Below, piece after piece: positions 14,857 through 25,509 of a stretch of DNA of 64,000 nucleotides. The stretch's first letter is position 1, and each line of letters begins with the position of its first letter. The translations under genes and the position numbers were made by a program. The stretch is from Monilinia fructicola (lineage: Eukaryota > Ascomycota > Leotiomycetes > Helotiales > Sclerotiniaceae): the NCBI GenBank assembly GCA_008692225.1, contig VICG01000015.1, positions 513,001 through 577,000 of the forward strand. The letters are read 5' to 3'. The notes under the pieces are model-generated. The model worked only from the letters and a program-made list of their open reading frames with translations, was not told where the DNA came from and searched no databases.

Positions 14857-16694
14857 GCTTTGTAATAAAAAAGTTAATAATAAAATGGTAGATTGTTTAT
14901 ATATTATATATAAAACTTAATATTATTAGTATAATCTAATAGATCTTATAAGTAGAATATTAAATATTTTGAATTTCAAAAATAAAATATATTTTGAATT
15001 AATATATTATATTAATAATCCTAAAAAGTTATAAAAATCTAAATCTTAGGGATTATTTATTATATTTATTTTCTAAAAAATTTTATATATAATATTAATA
15101 ATAATATTATTTTTTTAAATAATATTATTAGATTTATTAAGCTAATATTAAACTAAATTAAAAGCTGGATTATTTTTATTGGTTGAAAATATAAAAATCT
15201 ATTATTATAAAAATAAATTAAAAATAATATTATAATAATAATACAATCAATAGTAGTAATAAAAGATCTAAAAGTGGATATTAAAAATTTGCAAACGATA
15301 AAAAAAAGAATTTATATTAATAAATAAAACGTTTAAGTTAAATTTAGATTAAGTTTAATATTAATTAGATATTAGTATATAATAGAATTATAAACCAAAA
15401 TTAAGAAAGGAAAAAAATCTTGAATATTTATATTAATTATATTTTATTAAATAAATTATTAATAGATAAGCAAAAATAATAAAATTATTATAGTTAATAT
15501 TCTTTATATAGAAAGATATTAAAGTAAAATATATATAGTAAAAGAAAAGATTAAGTAATTTATAAATATAAAAGAGCAAAAGATATTAATATTTCTTTTT
15601 ATATTATTTATAAACAATTTCGATATATATAAGAATATATATTATGTATTAAAAGCTTTTTTATATTATATTAGTATGCTTTAATTATAAAAATAAATGT
15701 ATATTTAGTAATTTCTTTATATTAATATTAGGATTTTATAATACTAGTATAAAAGATATTATTAATAATTCAAAACCAAGTATAAAGGCTTTGGGGGAAA
15801 ACATAATTATAAAAATTAATAAAAAAAATATATTTATTAAAATGTATCCTTTAATGTTAATAATTAATATATTATAGATAACTAATAATTCTAGTTTTAT
15901 ATAATATAATGCAAATCAAGATTATTAAGTATATTTTATTATAAAAAACAAAATATATTGATTTAGATTATAATATTATTCAAAATAAATAATATTATTA
16001 TAATATTAAATATATTTGTAATATAAGGTAGAATATCTAAGTATATAATAATCATAAAAAAATACTTTTAAAAATTTAATATGTAAAAAGAACCATTTGT
16101 AATAGTAAAATTTATATTATATTTAAATTTAATATTGGGATAAGGATATAATATATTATATTCAAAATAATATAATATTAAGTAAATATTAATAAATCTT
16201 TTATATAATAGTATATTAATAAAGTTTAAAAGATTAATATTTATTAAATTCTTTTAAATATTTTGAATTTCCTTTTAATTAATTATATATTCAAAGCCTA
16301 TTATATTTATTCTTTTAATTTTTATTAAAAATAAAAAAGGTATTTATATTAATACTTTTAATATTAAAATATTGTAATTAGTTAATATAATATAAAGTTA
16401 GTTTTATATAATTGTTATTTATATATATATAATAATTTATAATTATAAAAATATGAATTAAATATTTTTAATATATTATTATAACGTTTTTTAAATTATG
16501 TATTTGCTTAAATAAGCTTATATTAATCAATAAAAGTAAAATACTTTTATATATATTATGGATTGTATACAAAATATTAGTTTTAATAATAATATTTATA
16601 AATGTTAAAATAGTAAATAATTAAGATATTGAAAGTAGGGAAGAAGAGTAATAACTAAAATTCCTAAGTATATATAATATAATAAATTAAGAAA
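13483..16694. other. AT-rich gene-free stretch
   Basis: About 3 kb of A/T-dominated DNA. Two overlapping frames at 13,897-14,210 encode only Phe/Ile/Tyr or Lys/Asn strings and are not convincing. The one distinctive feature is the A-tract at 14,794-14,852. No RNA gene or terminal repeat pair was recognised. Confidence 0.6.
14794..14852 (+). repeat. Uninterrupted 59-bp A-tract
   Basis: A run of 59 consecutive A on the plus strand, flanked by AGCAAATAAAAAC on the left and TTTTGCTTTG on the right, so AGCAAA/TTTGCT could pair across the run. It could be the poly(A) tail of a retrotransposed sequence, a slippage-expanded tract or an assembly artefact. Confidence 0.9.
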
Positions 16695-17403
16695 TACTTA
16701 GTGGCGCAATTGAATATATTTAACACTATATTAAAACGTTCTTAAAATGGTTTTAAGCTATTTTAGTATTCTAAGATAATATCAAGCTAATTTAAGCTAA
16801 TCTTAAAATAGCTTAAATCGACAAAATATATTAATATATTTTAAGATATCTTGAAATAGCTTAAGATAATTTAATAATTGAAGATTATGTTAAAACCGTA
16901 TTAAGATTATGTTAATACTGTATTAAAATTATAATTTAATTAATTATAATAATATATAGGAATTTAAAAATTTAATTATCAAATCATTATTAGTTATTTA
17001 GCTAAGTAGTTAGATTGATTTGTTCGAGAAAAAAAGTAACGAAAATAATAATATTATTAATAATACTTTTTTTAATTTTTTTTGAAAAAAAAAAGTGGAG
17101 AAAATCCACTTTTAAAACTTTATTTTTTAAGATATTTTAAGATATCTTAACACTATCTTAAAACGGTTAGTGAGTTATTGCAACAATGCCAATTTAATAC
17201 TATTTTAAGATTAGCTTAAAATTAGCTTAAAATTAGCTTAAAATGGTGTTAATACTGATTCAAGTAGGTTTTAACTACGTTTTAAGCTATTTTAAGTTAT
17301 TTTAAATTATATTAAATTATGTTAAGCTATTTTAAAATATTCTTAATATCAATTAAGAATATTTTAACATTATCTCAAACATTATTCAAAAAGCCACAAA
17401 GTA
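16695..17403 (+). mobile_element. Element A copy 3, complete TA-inserting MITE-like element
   Basis: Best complete copy, 709 bp including one TA at each end. The termini are CTTAGTGGC on the left and, read inward, CTTTGTGGC on the right, giving a 9-bp inverted repeat flanked by TA. The interior has many TTAAGCTATTTTAAG repeats, a hairpin AAGTGGA/TCCACTT near 17,090-17,115 and a second palindrome ATTCTTAATATCAATTAAGAAT near 17,338. There is no frame for a transposase, so it would need one in trans. A TA target and short inverted ends fit Tc1/mariner-type elements; the family is inferred. Confidence 0.85.
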
Positions 17404-18234
17404 GATTAATAAGTGAAATAATATAAAGAAGTATTAAACAAAAAAAATAAAAATAAATGAAAATAATAAAAAAAATGTAATAAAAAGTAATATAATAAAA
17501 AGCAATATAAATATAAGAAACAATAATATAAAGTTAGAATAAAAAGAAAAGTAAAGAAAGCTAAACAAATAGAAAAAAGCTTTTAAATCTTCGAAATATT
17601 TATATAAGATTATATTTATTAAATAATATATTAGAGTATAAATATATTATAAACTATAATATATCTAATAATAAATAAGAATAGAAATATAAATATTTAT
17701 TTTTTAATAATATAATATTAATATAATATAAAAAAATAAAAAGATTTAGACTAATATAACATTTTCTTCAAATTTTATAATATATCTTTTTGCAAAGAAT
17801 ATTATATTATAATCATTTGTTTTAGATTTGTTAAAATATAAACAGATAATTATTTTAAATTTATAAACCTATTAAAATTAATTAAAAATTACTATTTAAA
17901 ATTAATCTATAGTTTTATATTTTCAATAAAAAGAATTATTAAAGATTGTAAAGAAAATATTAAAAATACTAATAATTATAAAGGATTAATTATAATTGAT
18001 AATAATAATTATAAGGATATATATATAAGTTTAAAGAGATATAATAATTTAGAATAAAATATAGTTGTATAAGCATTTTAAATTTTATTAAAACTTTTAA
18101 GATTATTAATATTATTATCTAATTATTCATTTAAGATTAGGTTTATTTAAAGCTTTAATAAAAATAAATATATTTAATTTAAAATAATATAATATATTAG
18201 TATAATTAATATTATTAATAATATATAATTTTTA
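17404..18234. other. AT-rich spacer
   Basis: A-rich sequence between two element A-type copies, starting with a run of AATAAAAATAAATGAAAATAATAAAA-like low complexity. No gene, RNA or terminal repeat recognised. Confidence 0.5.
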
Positions 18235-18694
18235 TATAATATCAAGATAATATTGAAATAGTATTAAAATAATATTAAAATGATATTCAAACGATATAGA
18301 AATGATATTGTAATGGTATTGAAATAGTATTAAAAGCGTATTAAGATAAAGTTAAAATAGTATTTATATAATGTAAAAATCTAAAATATCTTAAAACTAT
18401 ATTTATTCGTTAAAATGTTTATTAAGTTATTACAACAAAATGATAATAATATAAATTTAAATAAAGATAAAATAATTTTTAGAATGAATTAAATTAAATT
18501 GAAATAAATTGAGATATATTGAGATATATTAAAATATATTGAGATGTATTGAGATAAATGAAAATATATCAAAATAATATTGAAATAATGTTGAGATGGT
18601 TTTGAAATAGTATTGAAATAATGTTAAGATAGTATTGAAATAAGTTAAGAAAGACTCAATATAGCTTAAACGATATAATTAGAGCCACAAAGTA
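18235..18694 (+). mobile_element. Diverged element A relative with right terminus and short tandem repeats
   Basis: Ends with the element A right terminus GCCACAAAGTA (18,684-18,694). Most of the interior is a degenerate array on the theme ATTGAAATAGTATTAAAAT and AAATTGAGATATATTGAGAT, unlike the main A copies but similar in style to 4,073-4,520. No left terminus is visible, so it is 5'-truncated or its left end has decayed. Confidence 0.55.
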
Positions 18695-18699
18695 TATTG

Positions 18700-20815
18700 A
18701 AAGTTTAATTAAGATAGTAAACAATCTATTAGTTCTAGCATTTAAAAAAACTATTATTATTTATATTATTCTTTTTTTTAATTTACAATATAAAAACTAA
18801 TATATAGAATATATAAAATCTTTTAAACTTCTTTAATTTAATTAAAATCTAGTTATCAATACATAATTTAAATAGTATATAAATTTATTTAATAAAATAT
18901 TTATTTTAGCATTTTATAGAATCTTATTAATTCAAAGAATTACTCTCAATATTACCTTTTTTTATAATATTGAATTATTCTTTATAAAAATTATACTTAA
19001 AAAAGTTAAGCTTTAATTTTATACTACAAATATAAGCAAATAATATATTATATTTATTAATCTACTAAATCCCAATACTAATAATTATTAAAAATTATAT
19101 AGAATGAATTTATAATAAATATCTAAAACTAAAATTTAATATTTAGTATATATATTCTTAATAGTTTTTAAACTAGTTTCTTAATTGTTATATTTTTATA
19201 TAAAATTATTAAATAAATTTAACAAAAAGAATTAATAAAGAAATCATTATTATAATCTTTAAATTCTATTGGAATTTTTTTTTTAATTAATATTATTATA
19301 TTCTTAAATAGTTTAAAATGGTATATTAATAATTATAAGTATATAGAATATAACTATACGATTTATCAAAATAATATATAAATAAGCTTCAAATATAAAT
19401 TGATTAACTTTATATTATATATTTTTAATATAAAGATTATAAAAGTTTAAAACAGATTTTAATATATAATAAGAATATTATTAAATATTAATTTTATAGT
19501 GGCTTTAATTATTATATAGATAATATTTTGGTAATATAATATTTATAAACTATTATATTGGATTTTTTACAATAAACTTTTTATAAATATTAGAGTATAA
19601 TATAGATCTATAATATTGATATTAAATGATTATTAAAATACATAAAAATAAAAATAAATAAAGCAATAGATTATTTTGCAAATAAAAGAATATTAAAATT
19701 TATTTAAGATTTAAATTTATTTTTAATATTTATAATTAATATAATAAATATACTTTTTAAAAATTTTTAAAAATTATATAATAAATTTAATAATTTAAAT
19801 ATAAAGTAAAACTATTTTTAAATTATCTTAGATAAGAATTTTTATATAAAATAAAACCCCTTTTAAAATTAAATCTTCTTTAAATTCAATTATATAAAAT
19901 ACTAATTATTTGTTTTATATATAGAAATTTTGCTTTATACTACTTTAAGTTTAAATGTGAAAATATTAATTTGAAACATTTTTATAATATATTTAAATTA
20001 TTTTTATATTTGATACACTACTAGAAAATACTTTGGTATTTTAGCAAATATTTAATATAATCTTAAATTTCTTTAAATATACTATAAAAGAAACTTGGAA
20101 TTTAAATATTTGATTTAACTCTTTTCCAAATTAATAGAATCTGCGAACTTTCTAAATCTTATTAAATTTTTATTTTAGTATTTATCTTTAGTAACCCTTT
20201 AACTTTAATAGTTCTATATCGCTTTACTGCGTATTTAAATCCTTTTAACCTTATTTTTTTATACTATATAATTTTGTTTTAATATATAACAATTTTAGTC
20301 TTAATTATTTTAATTTTAATATTAATAACTTAGATTCTAGCTTTAATAATTCCCTAGTATATAATAGCTTTTATTTAATATATAAAGATTCAACCTTAAT
20401 AATATTTTTATAAACCTCAATGATTTTTTACTAAACTTTTATATTCATTTTATTTTTTACAATGATTTTTAGGTTTTTGCTCCTTTTATTTACTAATCTT
20501 TTTTTCTTATTATATTGCTTTTTCTTTTTTTTATTTACGTTTTATATTTACTTTAAGGTTTTTATTTATAAATTTTAGGTTTTTATATTATAATTTATTA
20601 ATGATTAAAATATTATTAATATTATACCTTTATTTTAAATAAAATTAAAAAAAGGTAAGAAACTAAATATTATACTTTTTATATATAAATCGCTTTTTAA
20701 GATTATTTTTAGTTTAATTCTATAGTTTAGTATATTCTTATATCTTTAAAAAGGTTTTAAAAAGGCTTTTAGCTTATTCAATAGATAAAATTAAATACTA
20801 CTACTATTACTACTA
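18700..20815 (+). mobile_element. Retrotransposon relic C copy 1, Ty3/gypsy-like reverse transcriptase, RIP-degraded
   Basis: Aligns over its length with 32,155-34,391. Near 19,513-19,540 the plus strand reads YIDNILVI, a mutated YVDD reverse-transcriptase active site (GAY to AAT is the expected RIP change). About 75 codons on, comparison of copies gives LKSILGF then NIYNQ, resembling the conserved region that follows the active site in Ty3/gypsy polymerases (usually FLGF..NFYR.F). Many stops and small indels make it non-functional. No integrase could be recognised in the remaining ~1.1 kb. The right end is a triplet tract of TAC/TAT units at 20,796-20,815, shared with four other copies of this tail. 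Confidence 0.6.
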
Positions 20816-20857
20816 AGCTATTTTAGCATTCTAAGATAATATTAAGCTAATTTAAGC

Positions 20858-21550
20858 TACTTTATGGCTTTTTTAATAATGTTTTAAGATCATGTTAAAA
20901 TATTCTTAATTCAAATCAAGAACGTTTTAAAATAGCTTAAAATAACTTAATATAATTTAAAATAACTTAAAATAGCTTAAAATAGCTTAAAATATAGTTA
21001 AAACCTATTTGAATCGGTGTTAACACCATTTTAAGCTAATCTTAAAATGGTATTAAATCAGTATTGTCGCAATAACTCACTAACTGTTTTAAGATAGTAT
21101 TAAGATATCTTAAAATATTTTAAAAAATAAAGTTTTAAAAATGGATTTTCTCCACTTTTTTTTTCAAAAAAATTAAAAAAAGTATTATTAATATTATTAT
21201 TTTCGTTACTTTTTTTCTTAAACAAATTAGTTTAATCACTTGATTAAATAACTAATAATATTTTAATAATTAAATTTCTAAATTCCTATATATTATTATA
21301 ATTAATTAAATTATAATTTTAATACGGTATTAATATAATCTTAACACGGTTTTAACATAATCTTCAATTATTAATTTATCTTAAGCTATTTCAAAATATC
21401 TTAAAATATATTAATATATTTTATCGATTTAAGCTATTTTAAGATTAGCTTAAATTAGCTTGATATTATCTTAGAATACTAAAATAGCTTAAAACCATTT
21501 TAAGAACGTTTTAATATAGTGTTAAATATATTCAATTGCGCCACTAAGTA
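20858..21550 (-). mobile_element. Element A copy 5, complete, nested inside another A copy
   Basis: Minus-oriented A copy, 693 bp including both TAs, from TACTTTATGGC to GCCACTAAGTA. The flanks are TTTAAGC-TA on the left and TA-ATCTTAAAATAGC on the right. The intact copy at 16,695-17,403 reads TTTAAGCTAATCTTAAAAT at the same place, so the empty site is visible and the insertion duplicated exactly TA. Confidence 0.9.
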
Positions 21551-21589
21551 ATCTTAAAATAGCTGAAATCGAAAAAATATATTAATATA

Positions 21590-22441
21590 CGGTAAATTAC
21601 TCTCATACTATAAAAAATCAAAAGACTTACTTTTATACTATGAAAATCAGATTTATTTTACTTTAATACTATATAGATTCTAGCTTTTTAAATAGAATCT
21701 AATTTAAAATCTAATCTTTTTTGGTTAGATTCTAAATTAGATTTTATTTAAAAAAAGCTGAAATTTAAATAGTAAATTATAAATTTTTAAAATTTAGTAT
21801 TTTCATTAATCGATTATTAATAAACAAAAAAACTTCAACTTTACATTTTACCTTTAAAGCTTAATTATTTCGGCTATTTCAAAAATGATCAACCATTTCA
21901 ATTCTTCTATTCTAACCCTTTCATTCTAACCCTTCTATTTTAACCATTTCATTTCAACCCTTCCATTCTAGCCCTTTCATTCCCAACCCTTCCATTCTGA
22001 CTTTTCCATTTCGGTCATTCCATTCCCAACCCTTCCATTCTGGCCATTCCAGCCATTCCATTCTAGCCATTCTATTCTAACTATTCCATTCTAACCATTC
22101 CATTTCAGCCATTCCATTCCCAACCCTTCAATTCCAACCCTTCCATTCTAACCCTTTCATTCTAGCCTTTTCATTCCCGATCCTTCCATTTTGGTTATTC
22201 CAACCATTTCATTCTAACCATTTCATTTCGAAATAATATAATTACTAATTTATTAATATAAAAAATCTATTATAAAACCCTAAATTCTATAGTTTTTTAA
22301 ATAAATTTTAAATTAGATTTTATTTGAAAAAAAAGTTAGAATCTATATAGCATTATAATAAAATCACTTCGATTTTTGTAGCATAAAAGTAATTTTTTTG
22401 ATTTTTTTATTTTTTTGATATATATTGAAAGTAATTTACCG
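21590..22441. mobile_element. Element B copy 1, long-TIR element with 9-bp target duplication
   Basis: 852 bp bounded by CGGTAAATTACT on the left and its inverted form AGTAATTTACCG-type sequence on the right. It is flanked by perfect 9-bp repeats ATTAATATA (21,581-21,589 and 22,442-22,450), and the target in other A copies has this 9-mer once. The long inverted ends contain repeated TTACTTTTATACTATAAAAAT-type blocks. A 9-bp duplication and long TIRs fit Mutator-like elements (inference). There is no transposase frame; the core is a minisatellite. Confidence 0.85.
21885..22235. repeat. CATTC-rich minisatellite in the core of element B copy 1
   Basis: About 350 bp of imperfect 10- and 15-16-bp units on the theme CCATTCCATTCTAACC, with variants such as CCCAACCCTTCCATTC and GGCCATTCCAGCC. 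It is much richer in C than its surroundings and lacks the heavy C-to-T decay of the adjoining DNA. Element B copy 2 has a shorter version in reverse complement at about 24,040-24,150. Confidence 0.85.
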
Positions 22442-23553
22442 ATTAATATATTTTAAAATATCTTAAAATATTTTAAGATATTTCAAAATAGCTTAAAATA
22501 ATTCAATAATTGAAGATTATATTAAAAACCGTATTAAAATTATATTAATACTATATTAAAATCATAATTTAAATAATCATAATAATATATACGAATTCAA
22601 AAATTTAACTATCAAATTATTATTAGTTATTTAATCAAGTGATTAAAATGATCTATTTAAAAAAAAAGTAACGAAAATAATAATATTGATAATAACTTTT
22701 TCGATTTTTTTTTAAAAAAAAGTTAGGAAAATCCATTTTTGAAACTTTATTTTTTAAGATGTTTTAAAATATCTTAAACACTATCTTAAAACAATTAGTG
22801 AGTTATTGCGATAATACCGATTTAATACTATTTTAAGATTAGCTTACAATTAGCTTAAAATAATGTTAATATCAATTCAAATAGGTTTTAATTATGTTTT
22901 AAGCTATTTTAAGCTATTTTAAGTTATTTTAAATTATATTGGATTATTTTAAGCTATTTTGGAATATTCTTAATTTCAATTAAGAATATTTTAATATGAT
23001 CTTAAACATTATTAAAGAAGCCATAAAGTATTCCCTTCATTTGGTAGACGCATAAGAACACGTTTTTTCTAATTAATAAATAATCTTTTGATAGTAACAA
23101 TTCAATAACCCTATGCTTTAAACTCTACAAACTCTACAAAATTTATAAAATTCATAAAATTCATAAAATGTATTAATGATAATGATAAAGTGTATATTTA
23201 TTTTGGCTTCAAAGCTTATAAATAAGGTTAAAAGATTGAAAGTTCTTAAAATATTATAATATTATAAGAAGTATTCCTTGAAAACAAATTAAATAATATT
23301 TTATTTATTCAAAAAGTGTTTGAATATAATAGAAAATACCTATACTAAGTGTCTTTAATTGAAAAAAATGTTTAATAAATTAAATATTAGTTTTATATAT
23401 TATTTAATTTTTAAATTTAAAAATAGATTTTGAATTTTTTTTCAAAAAAAAAGATCTATTATCTAGAAAATAAATCAACAACTTTCTCTGAATAGGTAAA
23501 AAATCCGAATATCAAAATTTAAAGATAATATGATATTAATTTAGTATAAGTTT

Positions 23554-24541
23554 TAGTAGTGGTAATAGTAGTAGTAATATTTAATTTCATCCATCGGATA
23601 GGCCGAAAGCCTTCCTAAAACTCTTTTAAGAGTATGGGAATGTATTAAATTATGAAATTAAACTAATAATAACTATAAAAAGCATTTTATATATAAAAAA
23701 TATGAGATACTTCCAAGTTAGTTCATTATTTTCCTTTCATTTCATTTAGAATAAGAATATAATATTAATAATATTTAATTATTAATGCATTGAAGTATAA
23801 AAATTTGAATAGTTTTATAAGTACAAATTGTAAAGTAATTATAAAAACAGAAATGAAAGAAAATAAAAATACAATACGGTAAATTATTCTTATGCTATGA
23901 AAAGTCGAAAAAATTACTTTTATGCTATAAAAAATCCAGGTGATTTTACTATAATGCTAGTATTATAGATTCTATTCAAAAACTATAGAATCCAGGGTTT
24001 TATAATAGATTTTTATATTAACAAATTAGTAGTTATATTATTTCGAAATGGAAGGGTTGGGGTTGAATGGCCAGAATGGAATAGCTGGAATGGAATGGCC
24101 AGAATAAAAGGGCCGAAATGGTTAATCACTTTCGAAATGGCCGAAATGGTCGGAATAACTAAGCTTCGAACGTAGGACGGAAAGTCGGAGCTTTTTTTGC
24201 TTACTGATAATCGATTAATTAAAATATTAGATTTTGAAAATTTTTAATTAAATATTTAGATTGTATACTTTTTGAATAGAATTTAATTTTTAGATTCTAT
24301 TTAAAAAAGATAGAATCCATATAATATTATAATAAAATAAAACCGATTTTTATAGTATAAAAGTAATTATTTCGATTTTTTATAGTATGAGAGTAATTTA
24401 CCGAATATAATAATATTTAAAAAAAGGAAATAAACTATAGGTAAAAATATAAAAATTATTAGAAAATATAAAGTAAACGTTAAAGTTTAGTAGAATATTG
24501 TTAGGGTTTATAAAGATATTATCAAAATTCAAATCTATATA
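23554..24541 (-). mobile_element. 3' end of retrotransposon relic C, copy 3, 5'-truncated and interrupted
   Basis: Minus-oriented copy of the right end of family C. It begins at the triplet tract (TAGTAGTGGTAATAGTAGTAGTAA, 23,554-23,577) and continues with ATCGGATAGGCCGAAAGCC, the counterpart of the hairpin-containing tail at 34,320-34,391. Element B copy 2 splits it at 23,877-24,403. It lacks the reverse-transcriptase part, so it is a short 5'-truncated copy. Confidence 0.6.
23877..24403. mobile_element. Element B copy 2, long-TIR element with 9-bp target duplication
   Basis: 527 bp from CGGTAAATTATTC to GAGTAATTTACCG. It is flanked by AATACAATA (23,868-23,876) and AATATAATA (24,404-24,412), a 9-bp duplication with one C/T difference. 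The inverted ends are about 95 bp, with two internal blocks of TTACTTTTATGCTATAAAAA. The core, about 24,040-24,150, carries the CATTCC minisatellite in the opposite orientation to copy 1 and is G-rich here. No transposase frame. Confidence 0.85.
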
Positions 24542-24821
24542 TACTTTATGGCTTGTTTGATGTTTAAAATCATATTAAAATATTCTTAATTTGAATTAAA
24601 AATGTTTTTAAATAGCTTTAAATAATTCAATATAATTTAAAATAATATAAAATAGCTTGAAATAGCTTGAAATAGCTTAAAATAGCTTAAAATATAATTA
24701 AAATTTATTTAAATCAATATTAACATTATTTTAAACTAATCTTAAAATAATATCAAATCAATATTATTGTAATATTTTATTAATTGCATGTTTTAAAACA
24801 ATGTTAAAATATTTTAAAATA
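24542..24821 (-). mobile_element. Element A copy 7, fragment
   Basis: Minus-oriented right-terminal part of element A (TACTTTATGGCTTGTTT at its start, then the ATTCTTAAT palindrome and AGCTTGAAATAGC repeats). It stops at about 24,820 where another A terminus begins. The missing remainder is not found beyond the neighbouring copy, so this copy was truncated before or during that insertion. Confidence 0.65.
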
Positions 24822-25509
24822 CTTTATAACTCTTTTTATAATGTTTAAGATCATATTAAAATATTCTTAATATAAATTAAGAAAGTTTTTAAATAGCTCA
24901 AAATGATTTAATATAATTTAAAATAGTTTAAATCATAATTAAAACCTATTTCAATCGGTATTAATATCACTTCAAGCTAATCTTAGAATAGTATTAAATT
25001 AGCATTATTGCAATAATTCACTAATCGTTTTGAAATAGTATTAAGATATTTTAAGATATCTTCAAAAATAAAGTTTTAAAAGTGGATTTTTCTTACTATT
25101 CTTAAAAAAAAAAAAGTTATTATTAATATTATTATTATTATTATTAGCATTATTATTTTATTATTTTTTTTTTTTGAAATAAATCATTTTAATCACTTAG
25201 CTAAATAACTAATAATAATTTAATCCTTCCTTTTTTCAAATTTATATATATTATAATAATTAATTGAATTATAGTTTTAATACAGTATTAATATAATCTT
25301 AATACAATTTTAATACAATCTTCAATTATTAAATTATCTTAAGCTATTTTAAAATATCTTGAAAATATACTAATATATTTTATCGATTTAATCCATTTTG
25401 AGATTAGCTTGAAATAGCTTATTGTTATTTTGAAATACTAAAATAGCTTAAAACTATTTTAAAAACGTTTTGATATAATATTAAATATATTCAATTACGC
25501 CACTAAGTA
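24820..25509 (-). mobile_element. Element A copy 8, minus orientation, both ends present
   Basis: 690 bp from TACTTTATAACTC to ACGCCACTAAGTA, with TA at both ends. More decayed than the 16.7 kb and 38.8 kb copies (GGC of the right terminus has become AAC), but the order of internal landmarks is kept: hairpin-forming GTGGATTTTTCTTAC region, TTATTATTAT run and left terminus. Confidence 0.75.

Larger units (their letters stand above)
20813..23030 (+). mobile_element. Element A copy 6, 5'-truncated host copy split by two later insertions
   Basis: Three segments of one plus-oriented A copy: 20,813-20,857, 21,551-21,589 and 22,442-23,030. Joining their order gives the same sequence order as the complete copy at 16,695-17,403. 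The first break holds an inverted A copy, the second holds element B copy 1. The right terminus GCCATAAAGTA is at 23,020-23,030. The left end is lost next to the triplet tract of the upstream retrotransposon relic. Confidence 0.8.

Noticed and set aside
21885..22235. Possible CRISPR array or telomeric repeat
   Set aside because: The units are contiguous and variable with no spacers, and the unit is not TTAGGG-like; it is a minisatellite within a TIR element.
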